Below are positions 16,257 to 24,489 of a DNA stretch of 64,000 nt, piece by piece; the stretch's first letter is position 1, and every line of letters begins with the position of its first letter. The translations under genes were made by a program, and so were the position numbers. The notes below the pieces were generated by a model that ran no database searches, had not been told where the DNA came from, and worked only from the letters and a program-made list of their open reading frames with translations. Origin of the DNA: Thermoplasmata archaeon (GTDB lineage Archaea > Thermoplasmatota > Thermoplasmata > Lutacidiplasmatales > UBA184); contig JAKAVQ010000001.1 of assembly GCA_021817245.1 (NCBI GenBank), positions 62,001 through 126,000 on the forward strand, read 5' to 3'.

Positions 16257-17180
16257 CTACCCATCGGCGTGCGCTCCGCGGCGGGTCGTCGGTCCTCGAA
16301 CCGTCGGACGGTACGTGAAAGAGGTCCGCATCGCCCGGAGACGGCGAATCCGTTCGTCGATCGGAGGGTGGGTCGAGAAGATCGAGGCGAACCAGGAGCC
16401 GCGGAACGGGTTCACGATGTAGAGGCTCGACTGCGCCGGGGAACCCACGCGCATCGGACGGCGCCGGTTCGCCCCTTCGAGCTTGCCGAGCGCGCTCGCG
16501 AGCGCCTCGGGATCTCCGACCGTGTGGGCCCCCACCTCGTCCGCGCGGTACTCCCGGGAGCGGCTGATCGCGAGCTGGATCAGCATCGCCGCGATCGGAG
16601 CCGTGAGCACGGCGAAGAGCCCGACCAGACCGTTGTTCCGGTTGGCGCCGCCTCCGAAGAGGGTCGAGAAGAAGGCGATCTGGGCCGCGTAGGAGATCGC
16701 GCCGGCGAGGGTCGCCGCGAACGTCATCAGCAGCACGTCCCGGTCCTGGATGTGGGCGAGCTCGTGCGCGAGGACCCCCCGGAGCTCCCGATCATCGAGG
16801 AGGCGAAGGATCCCCTGGGTCGCCGCGACCACGGCGTGCTTCTCGTTCCGCCCCGTCGCGAAGGCGTTCGGGGTCTCGGTGGGCACGATCGCGAGGCGGG
16901 GAGCGGTCAGGTGGAACTTCGGAGCGAGCTCCTCGACGATCTTCGCAAGGCGTGGCGCTTCCTCCGAGGTGACGATCTTCGCCCCGGTCGACCAGAGTAT
17001 CAGGCGATCGCAAGCGAAGTACGCGCCGACGTTCAGGACGATCGAGAGCCCGAGGGCCATGACGATGCCGGCGAGCCAGGAACCCTGGAAGACGAACTGG
17101 CCGACCAGACCCCCGACCCCGACGAAGAGCGCGATGATCGCGGCGAAGAGGACGGCCGTCTTGGTGCGCGCCCAGGCCAT
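16257..17180 (-). CDS. htpX: Membrane zinc metalloprotease HtpX
   Basis: A 307-residue M48 family protease that degrades damaged membrane proteins. The zinc site is LAHELAHIQDRD (HExxH) with the third ligand in SREYRADEVGA. Transmembrane segments lie near residues 8-30, 32-55, ~150-175 and ~180-205. The substrate-side motif TPNAFATGRNEKHAVVAATQG is conserved. The ATG is at 17180; a TATA-like CTTTTGAG lies about 36 bases upstream at 17213-17220. The zinc-ribbon gene follows closely. Confidence 0.95.
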   Translation of the reverse strand: MAWARTKTAVLFAAIIALFVGVGGLVGQFVFQGSWLAGIVMALGLSIVLNVGAYFACDRLILWSTGAKIVTSEEAPRLAKIVEELAPKFHLTAPRLAIVPTETPNAFATGRNEKHAVVAATQGILRLLDDRELRGVLAHELAHIQDRDVLLMTFAATLAGAISYAAQIAFFSTLFGGGANRNNGLVGLFAVLTAPIAAMLIQLAISRSREYRADEVGAHTVGDPEALASALGKLEGANRRRPMRVGSPAQSSLYIVNPFRGSWFASIFSTHPPIDERIRRLRAMRTSFTYRPTVRGPTTRRGAHADG

Positions 17181-17241
17181 GGACCCCGCTCGGACCGAAC
17201 TACCCTCGACCGCTCAAAAGCATTCGCGAAGCCGAACCGGG

Positions 17242-18555
17242 TCAGTCGTCCGGTGCGCGGGGGGCGAGATGGCGTCGGGCCGAGGGTGTCGGGTGGTACT
17301 CTTTGACCGACAGCGGGGCGACGCGACGCGGTCTCACGGCTTTCTCCGGGGGAAGCCGGTGGTGGCAGCCCGGGCAACGATATCCCCGGGACCGGCCGAG
17401 GGAGCGCGTCGGGCGCCCGCAACGATCGCACGCAGGAGCGCGCGGTGGGCCCCGGCGTGGCGCGAGGCGGAGGAGCCGGAGCCCCTCGAGCCGGAACGTC
17501 GGGTCGGCGCCCCGGCTTCCCCAGACCAGGAGGCGGTCTCCAGGGACGAGCGCCCGGACCACGCGGGGAAGGGTCTTGGTCGGCTCGAACGCGAGGCACG
17601 CGAGATCGCTCCCGTCGGCCGCCCGGGTGGAAAGCGCGACGTGCCCGCCCGGTAGGTCGCGCGGCGGCGCCCGGACGGTCACCCGGAGCCGCCCGCTCTC
17701 GTACGGTCCGAGGAGGGACGCCCCGGACCGCACGACGAGGTGGTCCCCCGACGCCTGGTTCGTGCAAAAGCGCATCCATCGGTCGACCGGCTCGGAGCGA
17801 ACGACCCGGAGCGCCCGGGAGAGCCCCGCCGGCCGGTCGGCGCGGAGCCCGTAGAGCACCGGGCACGCGGTGTGCGGGGCGACGAGGAGTCGCCGGGTCC
17901 GGCGGTCCTCGCAGAGAAACAGTGACGGCCACCGCGCTGCCGCCCGACGCACGCTCGCCCGGTCCACCTGGCGGGGCGTGCCCTGCCGCTCGGGCCGACG
18001 ATAGGTGGTGAGCTCCCAGGTCGCCCGCCGGCCCGGCCAGGCGATCGCGGCGGCGGCGCCGACCAGCCCCCGCTCGCTGCCGTGGGTACGCCACCACGCC
18101 CCCGCGAGGTCCAGGGCTTGCCGGATCGCGTCGACCGGGACGACCTCGCGGACCGCCCTCCAGTAGAGCGTGCCGGGCAGACGGTGCGAGCTGACGACCA
18201 TCGCCGGGTCGGTGCCGGGCTCCCCGACGGACGCATTCGCGAGCACCCGCTCCCACGCGGCCGCCCGGAACGACCCGGATTCCTGGGACGACAGCGGCCC
18301 GCCCGCTTCGTAGCCCCAGATCCCCCGGCCTCCGACCTCGCCGACCCGTCGCCGCCGGCCCCGACCGTGACCGAAGCGGGCCCCCAACGCCGCGTTTCCG
18401 CGCGTCTTCCAGGGAATGTTCGGGTTGAGTCGGACGAGCCAGGGCTCTCCGATCAGGTCCACGCCGAGGTCCCGGGCGAGCCCGACGACCTCGGAGAGCA
18501 TCCAGGTCGTGCATCCGCCGCGCGGACTATCGGTGTCGTCGATCCCGAGCCAGAT
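17242..18555 (-). CDS. tiaS: tRNA(Ile2) 2-agmatinylcytidine synthetase TiaS, with non-canonical start codon
   Basis: TiaS attaches agmatine to C34 of tRNA-Ile2 so that it reads AUA codons; it is essential in archaea. The conserved N-terminus GIDDTDSPRGGCTT is in frame only upstream of the first ATG (18501). Between the korB stop (18608) and that motif there is no ATG, GTG or TTG in frame. Translation must therefore start at ATC 18555 (giving (M)WLGIDDTD), or ACG 18558, just after GGAGGGGAG. Further domains: a central ATP/agmatine region, an OB-like region and a C-terminal zinc ribbon (CDRCGRP, then CPGC). Length ~437 fits the family. Confidence 0.88.
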   Translation of the reverse strand: MWLGIDDTDSPRGGCTTWMLSEVVGLARDLGVDLIGEPWLVRLNPNIPWKTRGNAALGARFGHGRGRRRRVGEVGGRGIWGYEAGGPLSSQESGSFRAAAWERVLANASVGEPGTDPAMVVSSHRLPGTLYWRAVREVVPVDAIRQALDLAGAWWRTHGSERGLVGAAAAIAWPGRRATWELTTYRRPERQGTPRQVDRASVRRAAARWPSLFLCEDRRTRRLLVAPHTACPVLYGLRADRPAGLSRALRVVRSEPVDRWMRFCTNQASGDHLVVRSGASLLGPYESGRLRVTVRAPPRDLPGGHVALSTRAADGSDLACLAFEPTKTLPRVVRALVPGDRLLVWGSRGADPTFRLEGLRLLRLAPRRGPPRAPACDRCGRPTRSLGRSRGYRCPGCHHRLPPEKAVRPRRVAPLSVKEYHPTPSARRHLAPRAPDD

Positions 18556-18607
18556 CGTCTCCCCTCCCGGACCCCCGCGGGCGCGCGGACCGCCGGTCCC
18601 ACCGGCG

Positions 18608-19474
18608 CTACGTCAGGCCCGAAAGGAGCTTCTGATAGGACGCCAGGTTCGGCGCGAGGGCGATGTCCGCCCGGGCCGGCCCCGGCCGGTCCCCCACCAG
18701 CTTCGCCTCGAGCCCGTCGTGGCCCGGCTCCTTCGGCCGGTGCATGACCCCGATCGGGATGCGGCCCTGCTCGATCGTCTCGAGGCAGAGTCGGAACATC
18801 GTCTTGCGGTCCGTCGGGTCGTAGCCGGGGAGCTTCGAGACATCGAGGACCTTCTCTCGCCAGAGCTTGTACGTGTCGTTGTAGGTCACGCACGGCGACA
18901 GGTCCTCCACGAACGCGAATCCGCGGCCCTCGCGGTTGAACCGCAGCGCTTCCTCCAGCACCGCCGTCATGGTCTTCGGGTCCCCCGAGAACGTGCGCGC
19001 GATGAAGTTCGGCGCGGGGATCGACAGGGCCGTGAGCATCGCATGGAAGGGGGGCTCAACATTCCCCTCGAAGCCGAGCTGGCTCGTCGGGGATGCCTGA
19101 CCCTTCGTCAGCCCGTAGGTCTCGTTGTTCATGACGATGTAGAGGATGGAGGCGTTCTTCTTGAACGCGTGGATGAAGTGACCCATCCCGATCGCGTAGC
19201 CGTCCCCATCGCCCCCCGCGGCGACCACGGTGAGCGAGGGGTTCGCGAGCTTCACTCCGACAGCCTGTGCGAGCAGACGGCCGTGGAGGGCGTGGATCCC
19301 GTTGACCTCGAGGAAGTTGTGGATCGATCCCGAGCATCCGATCCCTCCAACGAGGACCAGATCGTGCACCGAAATCTTCTGGTTCGCCGCCGCCTTCTTG
19401 ACGGCCGCGAGCACCCCGAAGTCCCCGCAGCCGGGGCACCAGATCGGGGGCACCGGTTTCGCGGACTGCACCAT
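18608..19474 (-). CDS. korB: 2-oxoacid:ferredoxin oxidoreductase beta subunit
   Basis: The 288-residue thiamine-diphosphate subunit of a 2-oxoacid:ferredoxin oxidoreductase, which oxidises 2-oxoacids (2-oxoglutarate or pyruvate) to acyl-CoA and reduces ferredoxin. The N-terminal WCPGCGDFG carries cluster-binding cysteines (a further Cys is in GGIGCSG). The ThDP motif is GGDGDGYAIGMGHF with NNETYGLTKGQASPTS. The ATG at 19474 lies one base after the alpha-subunit stop, with GGAGG upstream. It is followed by tiaS. Confidence 0.93.
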   Translation of the reverse strand: MVQSAKPVPPIWCPGCGDFGVLAAVKKAAANQKISVHDLVLVGGIGCSGSIHNFLEVNGIHALHGRLLAQAVGVKLANPSLTVVAAGGDGDGYAIGMGHFIHAFKKNASILYIVMNNETYGLTKGQASPTSQLGFEGNVEPPFHAMLTALSIPAPNFIARTFSGDPKTMTAVLEEALRFNREGRGFAFVEDLSPCVTYNDTYKLWREKVLDVSKLPGYDPTDRKTMFRLCLETIEQGRIPIGVMHRPKEPGHDGLEAKLVGDRPGPARADIALAPNLASYQKLLSGLT

Positions 19475-19475
19475 C

Positions 19476-21269
19476 TTACGCGCCTCCTGTCGCCGCGGCG
19501 ACGATCTCGGGAGCACGGAACGACGTCCCGTCGTACTTGAGGGTCGAGCGGAGCTTCGCATGCTGGGCCGGCATCGTCTCCCGCAGGAGACGGGCCAGCT
19601 GGCCGGTGTAGTTGTGCTCGACGACGTAGCAGACGTCGAGCCCGGCCAGGAAGGGTTCGATCTCGTGCACGGGGACCGGATAGAGGGTTCGGGCCTGCAG
19701 GTAGCGCGTCCCGATCCCGCGGCTCTCCAGGATCCGCATCGCCTCGAGGATGGGGCCCGAGGTGTTGCCGAACCCGACGAACCCGATGCGCGCCTCGGAC
19801 GGTCCGAAGAGCCGGCACGGGGGCAGTTCATTGCGCGCGCGGACCATCTTCTCCATGCGCTTCTGCATCATGCGCACGCGGTTGACCGGGTTCACGGAGA
19901 CGTGCCCCCATTCGTCGTGCTCGTTGCCGGTGACCTCGGACCAAAGCCCGGGGGTCCCGGGGGGGGCGAAGGGGCTCACTCCGTCGTCGGTGAACTGGTA
20001 GACCTTGTACTGCGCGAGTCCCTGGGCCGCGTCGCCGCCGAGTCGCTTTCCGCGGTCGACCCGTACGTTCGACAACTCGAACCGGCGGCACGTCGCCGTG
20101 TTCTGGCAGAGCGCCTGGTCCAGAAGGAGGATCACCGGTAGGCGCCAGCGCTCCGCAAGGTTGAGCGCCTCGACCGTGAGGTCGAACGCATCTTCGGGAG
20201 TCGCGGGGGCGAGGATGAACCGCGGGTACTCCCCGTGCCCGAGGTTCGCGAGGTGGGAGAGATCGGACTGTTCGTTGCGGGTCGGCTCCCCCGTCGAGGG
20301 TCCCACCCGCTGGCAGTCGGCCACGACGATCGGGAGCTCGGCAGTCCCGGCGTGGCCGATCCCCTCGGTCATGAGCGAGAGTCCCGGTCCGCTCGTCGAG
20401 GTCATCACTCGCGACCCCGTGTACGAGGCGCCGATCACCATGTTGATCGCGGCGAGCTCGTCCTCCGCCTGCCGGACGATCCCGCCGAACGCGGGAAGGT
20501 ACCGTTGGAGGTACTCCATGATCTCCGTCGCGGGGGTGATGGGATACCCCGCGAAGAATCGGCCGCCTCCGACGACGAAACCGAGCGCCACGGCCTGATT
20601 GCCGGTCGTGAGGATGAGATCGCGCGCGTCCCCCTCGGCGACGGAAAACCGCTGGCCGACCCGGGGATCCTCGAGCGCGACCTTCCGGCCGATCTCGAGC
20701 GCCTTGAGGTTCTTCTCCAGCGCTTCCGGGCTGCGCCGCTTGAAGCGCTCCTCGATCACGAGGCGCGTCTGGACGGGGTCGAAGCCGAAAAGCACCGAGA
20801 GCGCGCCGTAGGCCGCCGTGTTCTTGAAGATCGGCTGGCCGAGCGGTCCGCCGACGAGCGTCGCGAAAGGGAAGCCGGCCGAATTCGGCAGCTCCGAGTG
20901 GAACGTCGTCGAGTCGTACAGGACGAAGCCGTGCGGCGCGAGCTCCGCTTTGCCGATCTCGATCGCCTCGTTGTCGAACGCCACGAGCACGTCGACCTGC
21001 GACTTCACCGAAGCGATGGGATCGCGGCTCGCGCGGATCGAGGCGTCGGCGTGACCGCCCCGGATCCGGGAGAGGACGTTGCGCGAAGTGTAAACGTAAA
21101 GGCCCCGCTTGCGGAAGTACCGGCCGAGGAGGTCCGAGACGGTGAGGGTGCCGTCGCCTCCCTGGCCCCCGATCATCACGCTCAGGTCCGAGAGTTCCTG
21201 CGCAGGCGTCGTCGCCTCCCCACCGGTGGCTGCCGAAAGGGGAGGGTTCCTGACCGCGGGCGTCGTCAT
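19476..21269 (-). CDS. korA: 2-oxoacid:ferredoxin oxidoreductase gamma-alpha fused subunit
   Basis: This 597-residue subunit fuses the gamma domain (residues ~28-190, VMIGGQGGDGTLTVSDLLGRYF) to the alpha domain (~210-597). The alpha domain carries GYPITPATEIMEYL, the YPITP motif that binds substrate and CoA in the Sulfolobus-type enzymes, and TSTSGPGLSLMTEGIG. The two-gene layout matches archaeal enzymes of broad 2-oxoacid range, so the substrate (2-oxoglutarate or pyruvate) is not settled. It would pair with citrate synthase and SucCD in this window to run an oxidative TCA cycle with ferredoxin. The ATG at 21269 has a GGTGA ribosome site. Confidence 0.93.
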   Translation of the reverse strand: MTTPAVRNPPLSAATGGEATTPAQELSDLSVMIGGQGGDGTLTVSDLLGRYFRKRGLYVYTSRNVLSRIRGGHADASIRASRDPIASVKSQVDVLVAFDNEAIEIGKAELAPHGFVLYDSTTFHSELPNSAGFPFATLVGGPLGQPIFKNTAAYGALSVLFGFDPVQTRLVIEERFKRRSPEALEKNLKALEIGRKVALEDPRVGQRFSVAEGDARDLILTTGNQAVALGFVVGGGRFFAGYPITPATEIMEYLQRYLPAFGGIVRQAEDELAAINMVIGASYTGSRVMTSTSGPGLSLMTEGIGHAGTAELPIVVADCQRVGPSTGEPTRNEQSDLSHLANLGHGEYPRFILAPATPEDAFDLTVEALNLAERWRLPVILLLDQALCQNTATCRRFELSNVRVDRGKRLGGDAAQGLAQYKVYQFTDDGVSPFAPPGTPGLWSEVTGNEHDEWGHVSVNPVNRVRMMQKRMEKMVRARNELPPCRLFGPSEARIGFVGFGNTSGPILEAMRILESRGIGTRYLQARTLYPVPVHEIEPFLAGLDVCYVVEHNYTGQLARLLRETMPAQHAKLRSTLKYDGTSFRAPEIVAAATGGA

Positions 21270-21324
21270 AGGTTCACCGAGAACAGGTCGTGACCGACTT
21301 GCAGCGTGTTTGAGGTCCGGTCAC

Positions 21325-21332
21325 TATTTAAG
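21325..21332 (-). promoter_or_regulatory. TATA box for korAB-tiaS operon
   Basis: CTTAAATA on the minus strand, about 60 bases before the korA ATG; predicts a leader of ~30 bases carrying GGTGA. Confidence 0.6.
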
Positions 21333-21398
21333 AGGTGGCCGGAACCCGTCGTAACTTGCGAGCCGGGGCCTCCGGAAGGGCGAGCGCGCGCGACAAAG

Positions 21399-21405
21399 GT
21401 TAATT
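21399..21405 (+). promoter_or_regulatory. TATA-like box for the LeuA-like operon
   Basis: GGTTAAT about 27 bases before the ATG at 21429; leaderless spacing. Confidence 0.5.
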
Positions 21406-21428
21406 CGGCCGGACCCGTAGAAGCGCGG

Positions 21429-22676
21429 ATGGCGGAGCCCGCGCTCGTCGAGAATTACCATTCCGCGACCGCGCTCGCACGACACATTCCCGAGTCTCTG
21501 GAGATCTGGGACGAGACGCTGCGCGACGGCGAGCAGATGCCGGGGGTGCATTTCTCGCCGGAAGAGAAGCTCCGGATCGCGGAGAAGCTCTCCGAGGTCG
21601 GCGTCGGGGTCCTCAACGCCGGCATCCCGGTGGTGTCGGAGGAGGAGGCGGAGGCCGTCCACCGCGTCGCGCACGCGGGGCTGAAGGCGAAAGTGCTCGC
21701 AGCCGCGCGGACCGTGCCGGCCGACGTGGACGCCGTGATTCGCAGCGGAGTGAGCCATATCGCGATCTTCGTCGCGGCGAGCCACGTCCATCTCCGGTAC
21801 AAGCTGCGCATGACGCAGGACGAGGTGCGCGCGGCCTCGGTCAAGACCGTCCGGCAGGCCAAGGAGGCCGGCCTCCACGTCGCGTACGTCACCGAGGATA
21901 CGGTCCGGGCCCCATTCGACTTTGTCGAGCGGCTGTATCGGGACGTTCAGGAGGCGGGGGCGGACCGGCTCGTGGTCGCGGACACCGTCGGGATCATGAC
22001 CCCCCTCACGTTCCGCTGGTTCCTCGAAGAGTTCGTCCGACGCGTACGGCCGAAGGACCTCTCCGTTCACTGCCACAACGACTTCGGCCTCGCGACCGCG
22101 AACACGATCACCGCCGTCGAGTGCGGTGCTCGGGCGCCCCAGGTCTGCGTGAACGGCCTCGGCGAACGGGCCGGCAACGCGTCCTTGGAAGAGGTCGTAC
22201 TGGGCCTCGAAGCGCTCTACGGCGTGCGCACCGGAATCCGCACCGCCCTTCTCCACGAGCTGTCGCGCGAGGTCGAGGAGCTCTCGGGCGTCCCGGTCGC
22301 GGCGAACAAGGCCCTCGTGGGCTACAACGCCTTCTCGCACGAGGCCGGTATTCACACCCACGGCATCCTCGCCCATACGCTGACCTACGAGCCCCTCCAG
22401 CCCGAGGTCGTCGGGCGGCGCCGCCAGATGATCCTCGGAAAGCACACGGGCAAAGCGGCGGTCGTGGAGAAGCTCAAGGAGCGGGGCATCGTCGCACCCG
22501 ATCCGCTCCTCCTCGAGCTCCTGCAGCGGATCAAGCGGGAGACGGAGTCCCGATCGAAAGAGGACCTGCGCCGCTTCTTGCATCTGTACCGTGCGCTTTT
22601 CGAGCACCCGGGCTTGAGCGATGAGGAGTTCTGGTCCATGGTGGAGGCGGTCGGACTACGGCCGGTGAACGCATGA
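21429..22676 (+). CDS. LeuA/homocitrate synthase family acyltransferase
   Basis: A 415-residue DRE-TIM aldolase-type enzyme that condenses acetyl-CoA with a 2-oxoacid, as the first step of leucine (isopropylmalate), lysine (homocitrate) or related chain elongation. Active-site motifs are DETLRDGEQMPGVHFS, CHNDFGLATANT and GLGERAGNASLEEVV, with the later GYNAFSHEAGIHTHG and LGKHTGKAAV. It lacks the ~130-residue C-terminal allosteric domain of true LeuA, and its size resembles homocitrate synthases (NifV/AksA/LysS types). The ATG at 21429 follows a TATA box by 27 bases. The three following genes supply the rest of either pathway. Confidence 0.88.
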   Translation: MAEPALVENYHSATALARHIPESLEIWDETLRDGEQMPGVHFSPEEKLRIAEKLSEVGVGVLNAGIPVVSEEEAEAVHRVAHAGLKAKVLAAARTVPADVDAVIRSGVSHIAIFVAASHVHLRYKLRMTQDEVRAASVKTVRQAKEAGLHVAYVTEDTVRAPFDFVERLYRDVQEAGADRLVVADTVGIMTPLTFRWFLEEFVRRVRPKDLSVHCHNDFGLATANTITAVECGARAPQVCVNGLGERAGNASLEEVVLGLEALYGVRTGIRTALLHELSREVEELSGVPVAANKALVGYNAFSHEAGIHTHGILAHTLTYEPLQPEVVGRRRQMILGKHTGKAAVVEKLKERGIVAPDPLLLELLQRIKRETESRSKEDLRRFLHLYRALFEHPGLSDEEFWSMVEAVGLRPVNA

Positions 22677-23953
22677 GCGGCGCCGCGGCCGGCGCGACCC
22701 TCGCCGAGAAGGTCCTGGCCCGGGCGGCGGGCCTCGATCGGGTCGTACCGGGACAGATCGTGGAGGGTCAGGTCGACCTCGCGATGATGCACGAGCAGGG
22801 GGCCCAGACGGTGGGACCGTTCCATCAGATGGGCGCCGAGCGGGTCTGGGATCCGGACCGGGTCGTGATCGCGATCGATCACTGGGTCCCGGCCTCGACG
22901 GAGGGCGCGGCCGTGCTCCACCGGATCCTCCGGAAGTTCGCGGCCGAGACCGGTCTCCCGCATTTCTACGATGTCGGCCAGCACGGCATCTGCCACCAGA
23001 TCCTGGCCGAGAACGGCTGGGTCGTTCCCGGGGACCTGGCCGTCGGCACCGACTCGCACACGAACATGTTGGGGGCGATGGGGGCCGTCGCGACCGGGAT
23101 CGGTCCCACGGAGATGGCGGCCGTGCTCGCGCTGGGGCGGCTCTGGCTCAAGGTCCCGCCCACGATCCAGGTCCGGGTTCGGGGACGCCTCGGAAAGGGA
23201 GTCACGGCCAAGGACCTGGTGCTCCGGGTCCTGGGGGAGATCCGGACCACCGGTGCGCAGTACCGGGCGGTCGAGTTCTCTGGAGCGACCGTTCGGGGCC
23301 TCTCGATGCCCGAACGCTTCACGCTGTGCAACATGACGACCGAGATGGGGGCGAAGACGGGCATGGTCGCTCCGGACGCGACGACCAGGGAGTACCTCGC
23401 CGGGATCGCAAAGCATCCGATGCATCCGCTGCTGCCGGACCCCGACGCCCGGTACGAGCGCACGATCGACCTCGACGTCGAGGGGATGCCCCCGATGGTC
23501 GCGTGTCCGTACTCTCCCGACAACGTCCGCCCCCTGCCCGACGTCGCCCGAGAGCACGTCCCGATTCACCAGGCCTTTCTCGGTTCCTGCACGAACGCGC
23601 GGATCGAGGACCTCCGGGAAGGGGCCGCGCTGATGAAGGGCGCGAAAGTCGCGAAGGGCGTCCGCTTCATCGTCTCGCCGGCGTCGACCTCGATCTACCA
23701 GCAGTGCCTCGAGGAGGGGATCATCGAGACGTTCACGCACGCCGGCGCCGTGTTCACGAACTCGAGCTGCTCCGCGTGCTTCGGTGGGAACATGGGTATC
23801 CTCGCTCCCGACGAGATCTGCGCTTCCTCCTCGAACCGGAACTTCCCCGGACGGATGGGTCCGAAGGAGGCCCGGATCTACCTCATGTCGCCGGCGGCGG
23901 TCGTCGCTTCGGCGATCAAGGGCGAGATCGCCGATCCTCGGGAGCTGCTCTAG
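22673..23953 (+). CDS. leuC: 3-isopropylmalate / homoaconitate dehydratase large subunit
   Basis: A 426-residue aconitase-family large subunit (LeuC/HacA, archaeal type) carrying the 4Fe-4S cluster. It isomerises the product of the preceding synthase. Conserved parts are IAIDHWVPASTEGAA, HGICHQIL, GTDSHTNMLGAMGAVATGIGPTEMAAVL, and cluster cysteines in LGSCTNARIEDLR and NSSCSACFGG. The ATG overlaps the previous stop (ATGA). Whether the substrate is isopropylmalate or homocitrate is not clear from sequence. Confidence 0.93.
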   Translation: MSGAAAGATLAEKVLARAAGLDRVVPGQIVEGQVDLAMMHEQGAQTVGPFHQMGAERVWDPDRVVIAIDHWVPASTEGAAVLHRILRKFAAETGLPHFYDVGQHGICHQILAENGWVVPGDLAVGTDSHTNMLGAMGAVATGIGPTEMAAVLALGRLWLKVPPTIQVRVRGRLGKGVTAKDLVLRVLGEIRTTGAQYRAVEFSGATVRGLSMPERFTLCNMTTEMGAKTGMVAPDATTREYLAGIAKHPMHPLLPDPDARYERTIDLDVEGMPPMVACPYSPDNVRPLPDVAREHVPIHQAFLGSCTNARIEDLREGAALMKGAKVAKGVRFIVSPASTSIYQQCLEEGIIETFTHAGAVFTNSSCSACFGGNMGILAPDEICASSSNRNFPGRMGPKEARIYLMSPAAVVASAIKGEIADPRELL

Positions 23954-23964
23954 GGGGGCGGACG

Positions 23965-24489
23965 TTGCAGGAGATCATCGAGGGCCGGGTCTGGACGCTC
24001 GGGCGCGACGTCGACACCGACCAGATCATCTCGGGCAAGTACCTCACGATCATCGACCCGGAAGAGCTCAAGAAGCACGTCTTCGAGATCGCGCTCCCGG
24101 AGTTCGCGAAGGAGGCTCGCTCCGGCGACATTCTGGTCGCGGGGGAGAATTTCGGCTCCGGCTCGAGCCGGGAGCACGCCCCGCAGGCGATGCGGGCGAT
24201 CGGCGTCGGGGCCGTTGTCGCCGATTCGTTCGCCCGCATCTTCTTCCGCAATGCGATCAACCTCGGCATCCCGGCGATCGAGGCGCCGGGCGTCCGGGCG
24301 ATCTTCGAGCAGGGCGACCACGCTCGAGTCGAGATGCGAAACGGGGTCGTCCGAAACTTGACGAGGGACCGGTCGGTCTCCTTCCCTCCCCTCCCGCACC
24401 ACCTCCTCGACCTCCTCGAGGCGGGCGGTCTCGTCGAGAAGGTGCGACGAGAGCTCGCCGCCCGGGGCTCGGCGCCCCGCGCTCCATGA
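23965..24489 (+). CDS. leuD: 3-isopropylmalate / homoaconitate dehydratase small subunit
   Basis: A 174-residue swivel-domain partner of the preceding dehydratase subunit. GRDVDTDQIISGKYLTIIDPEELKKHVFE contains the loop that sets substrate choice; its YLTI sequence fits neither the YLRT type linked to homoaconitase nor common LeuD variants, so specificity stays open. GENFGSGSSREHAPQAM and the FRNAINLGIPAIEA region are typical. The start is TTG at 23965 behind a G-rich ribosome site. Its stop overlaps the next ATG (ATGA). Confidence 0.92.
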   Translation: MQEIIEGRVWTLGRDVDTDQIISGKYLTIIDPEELKKHVFEIALPEFAKEARSGDILVAGENFGSGSSREHAPQAMRAIGVGAVVADSFARIFFRNAINLGIPAIEAPGVRAIFEQGDHARVEMRNGVVRNLTRDRSVSFPPLPHHLLDLLEAGGLVEKVRRELAARGSAPRAP

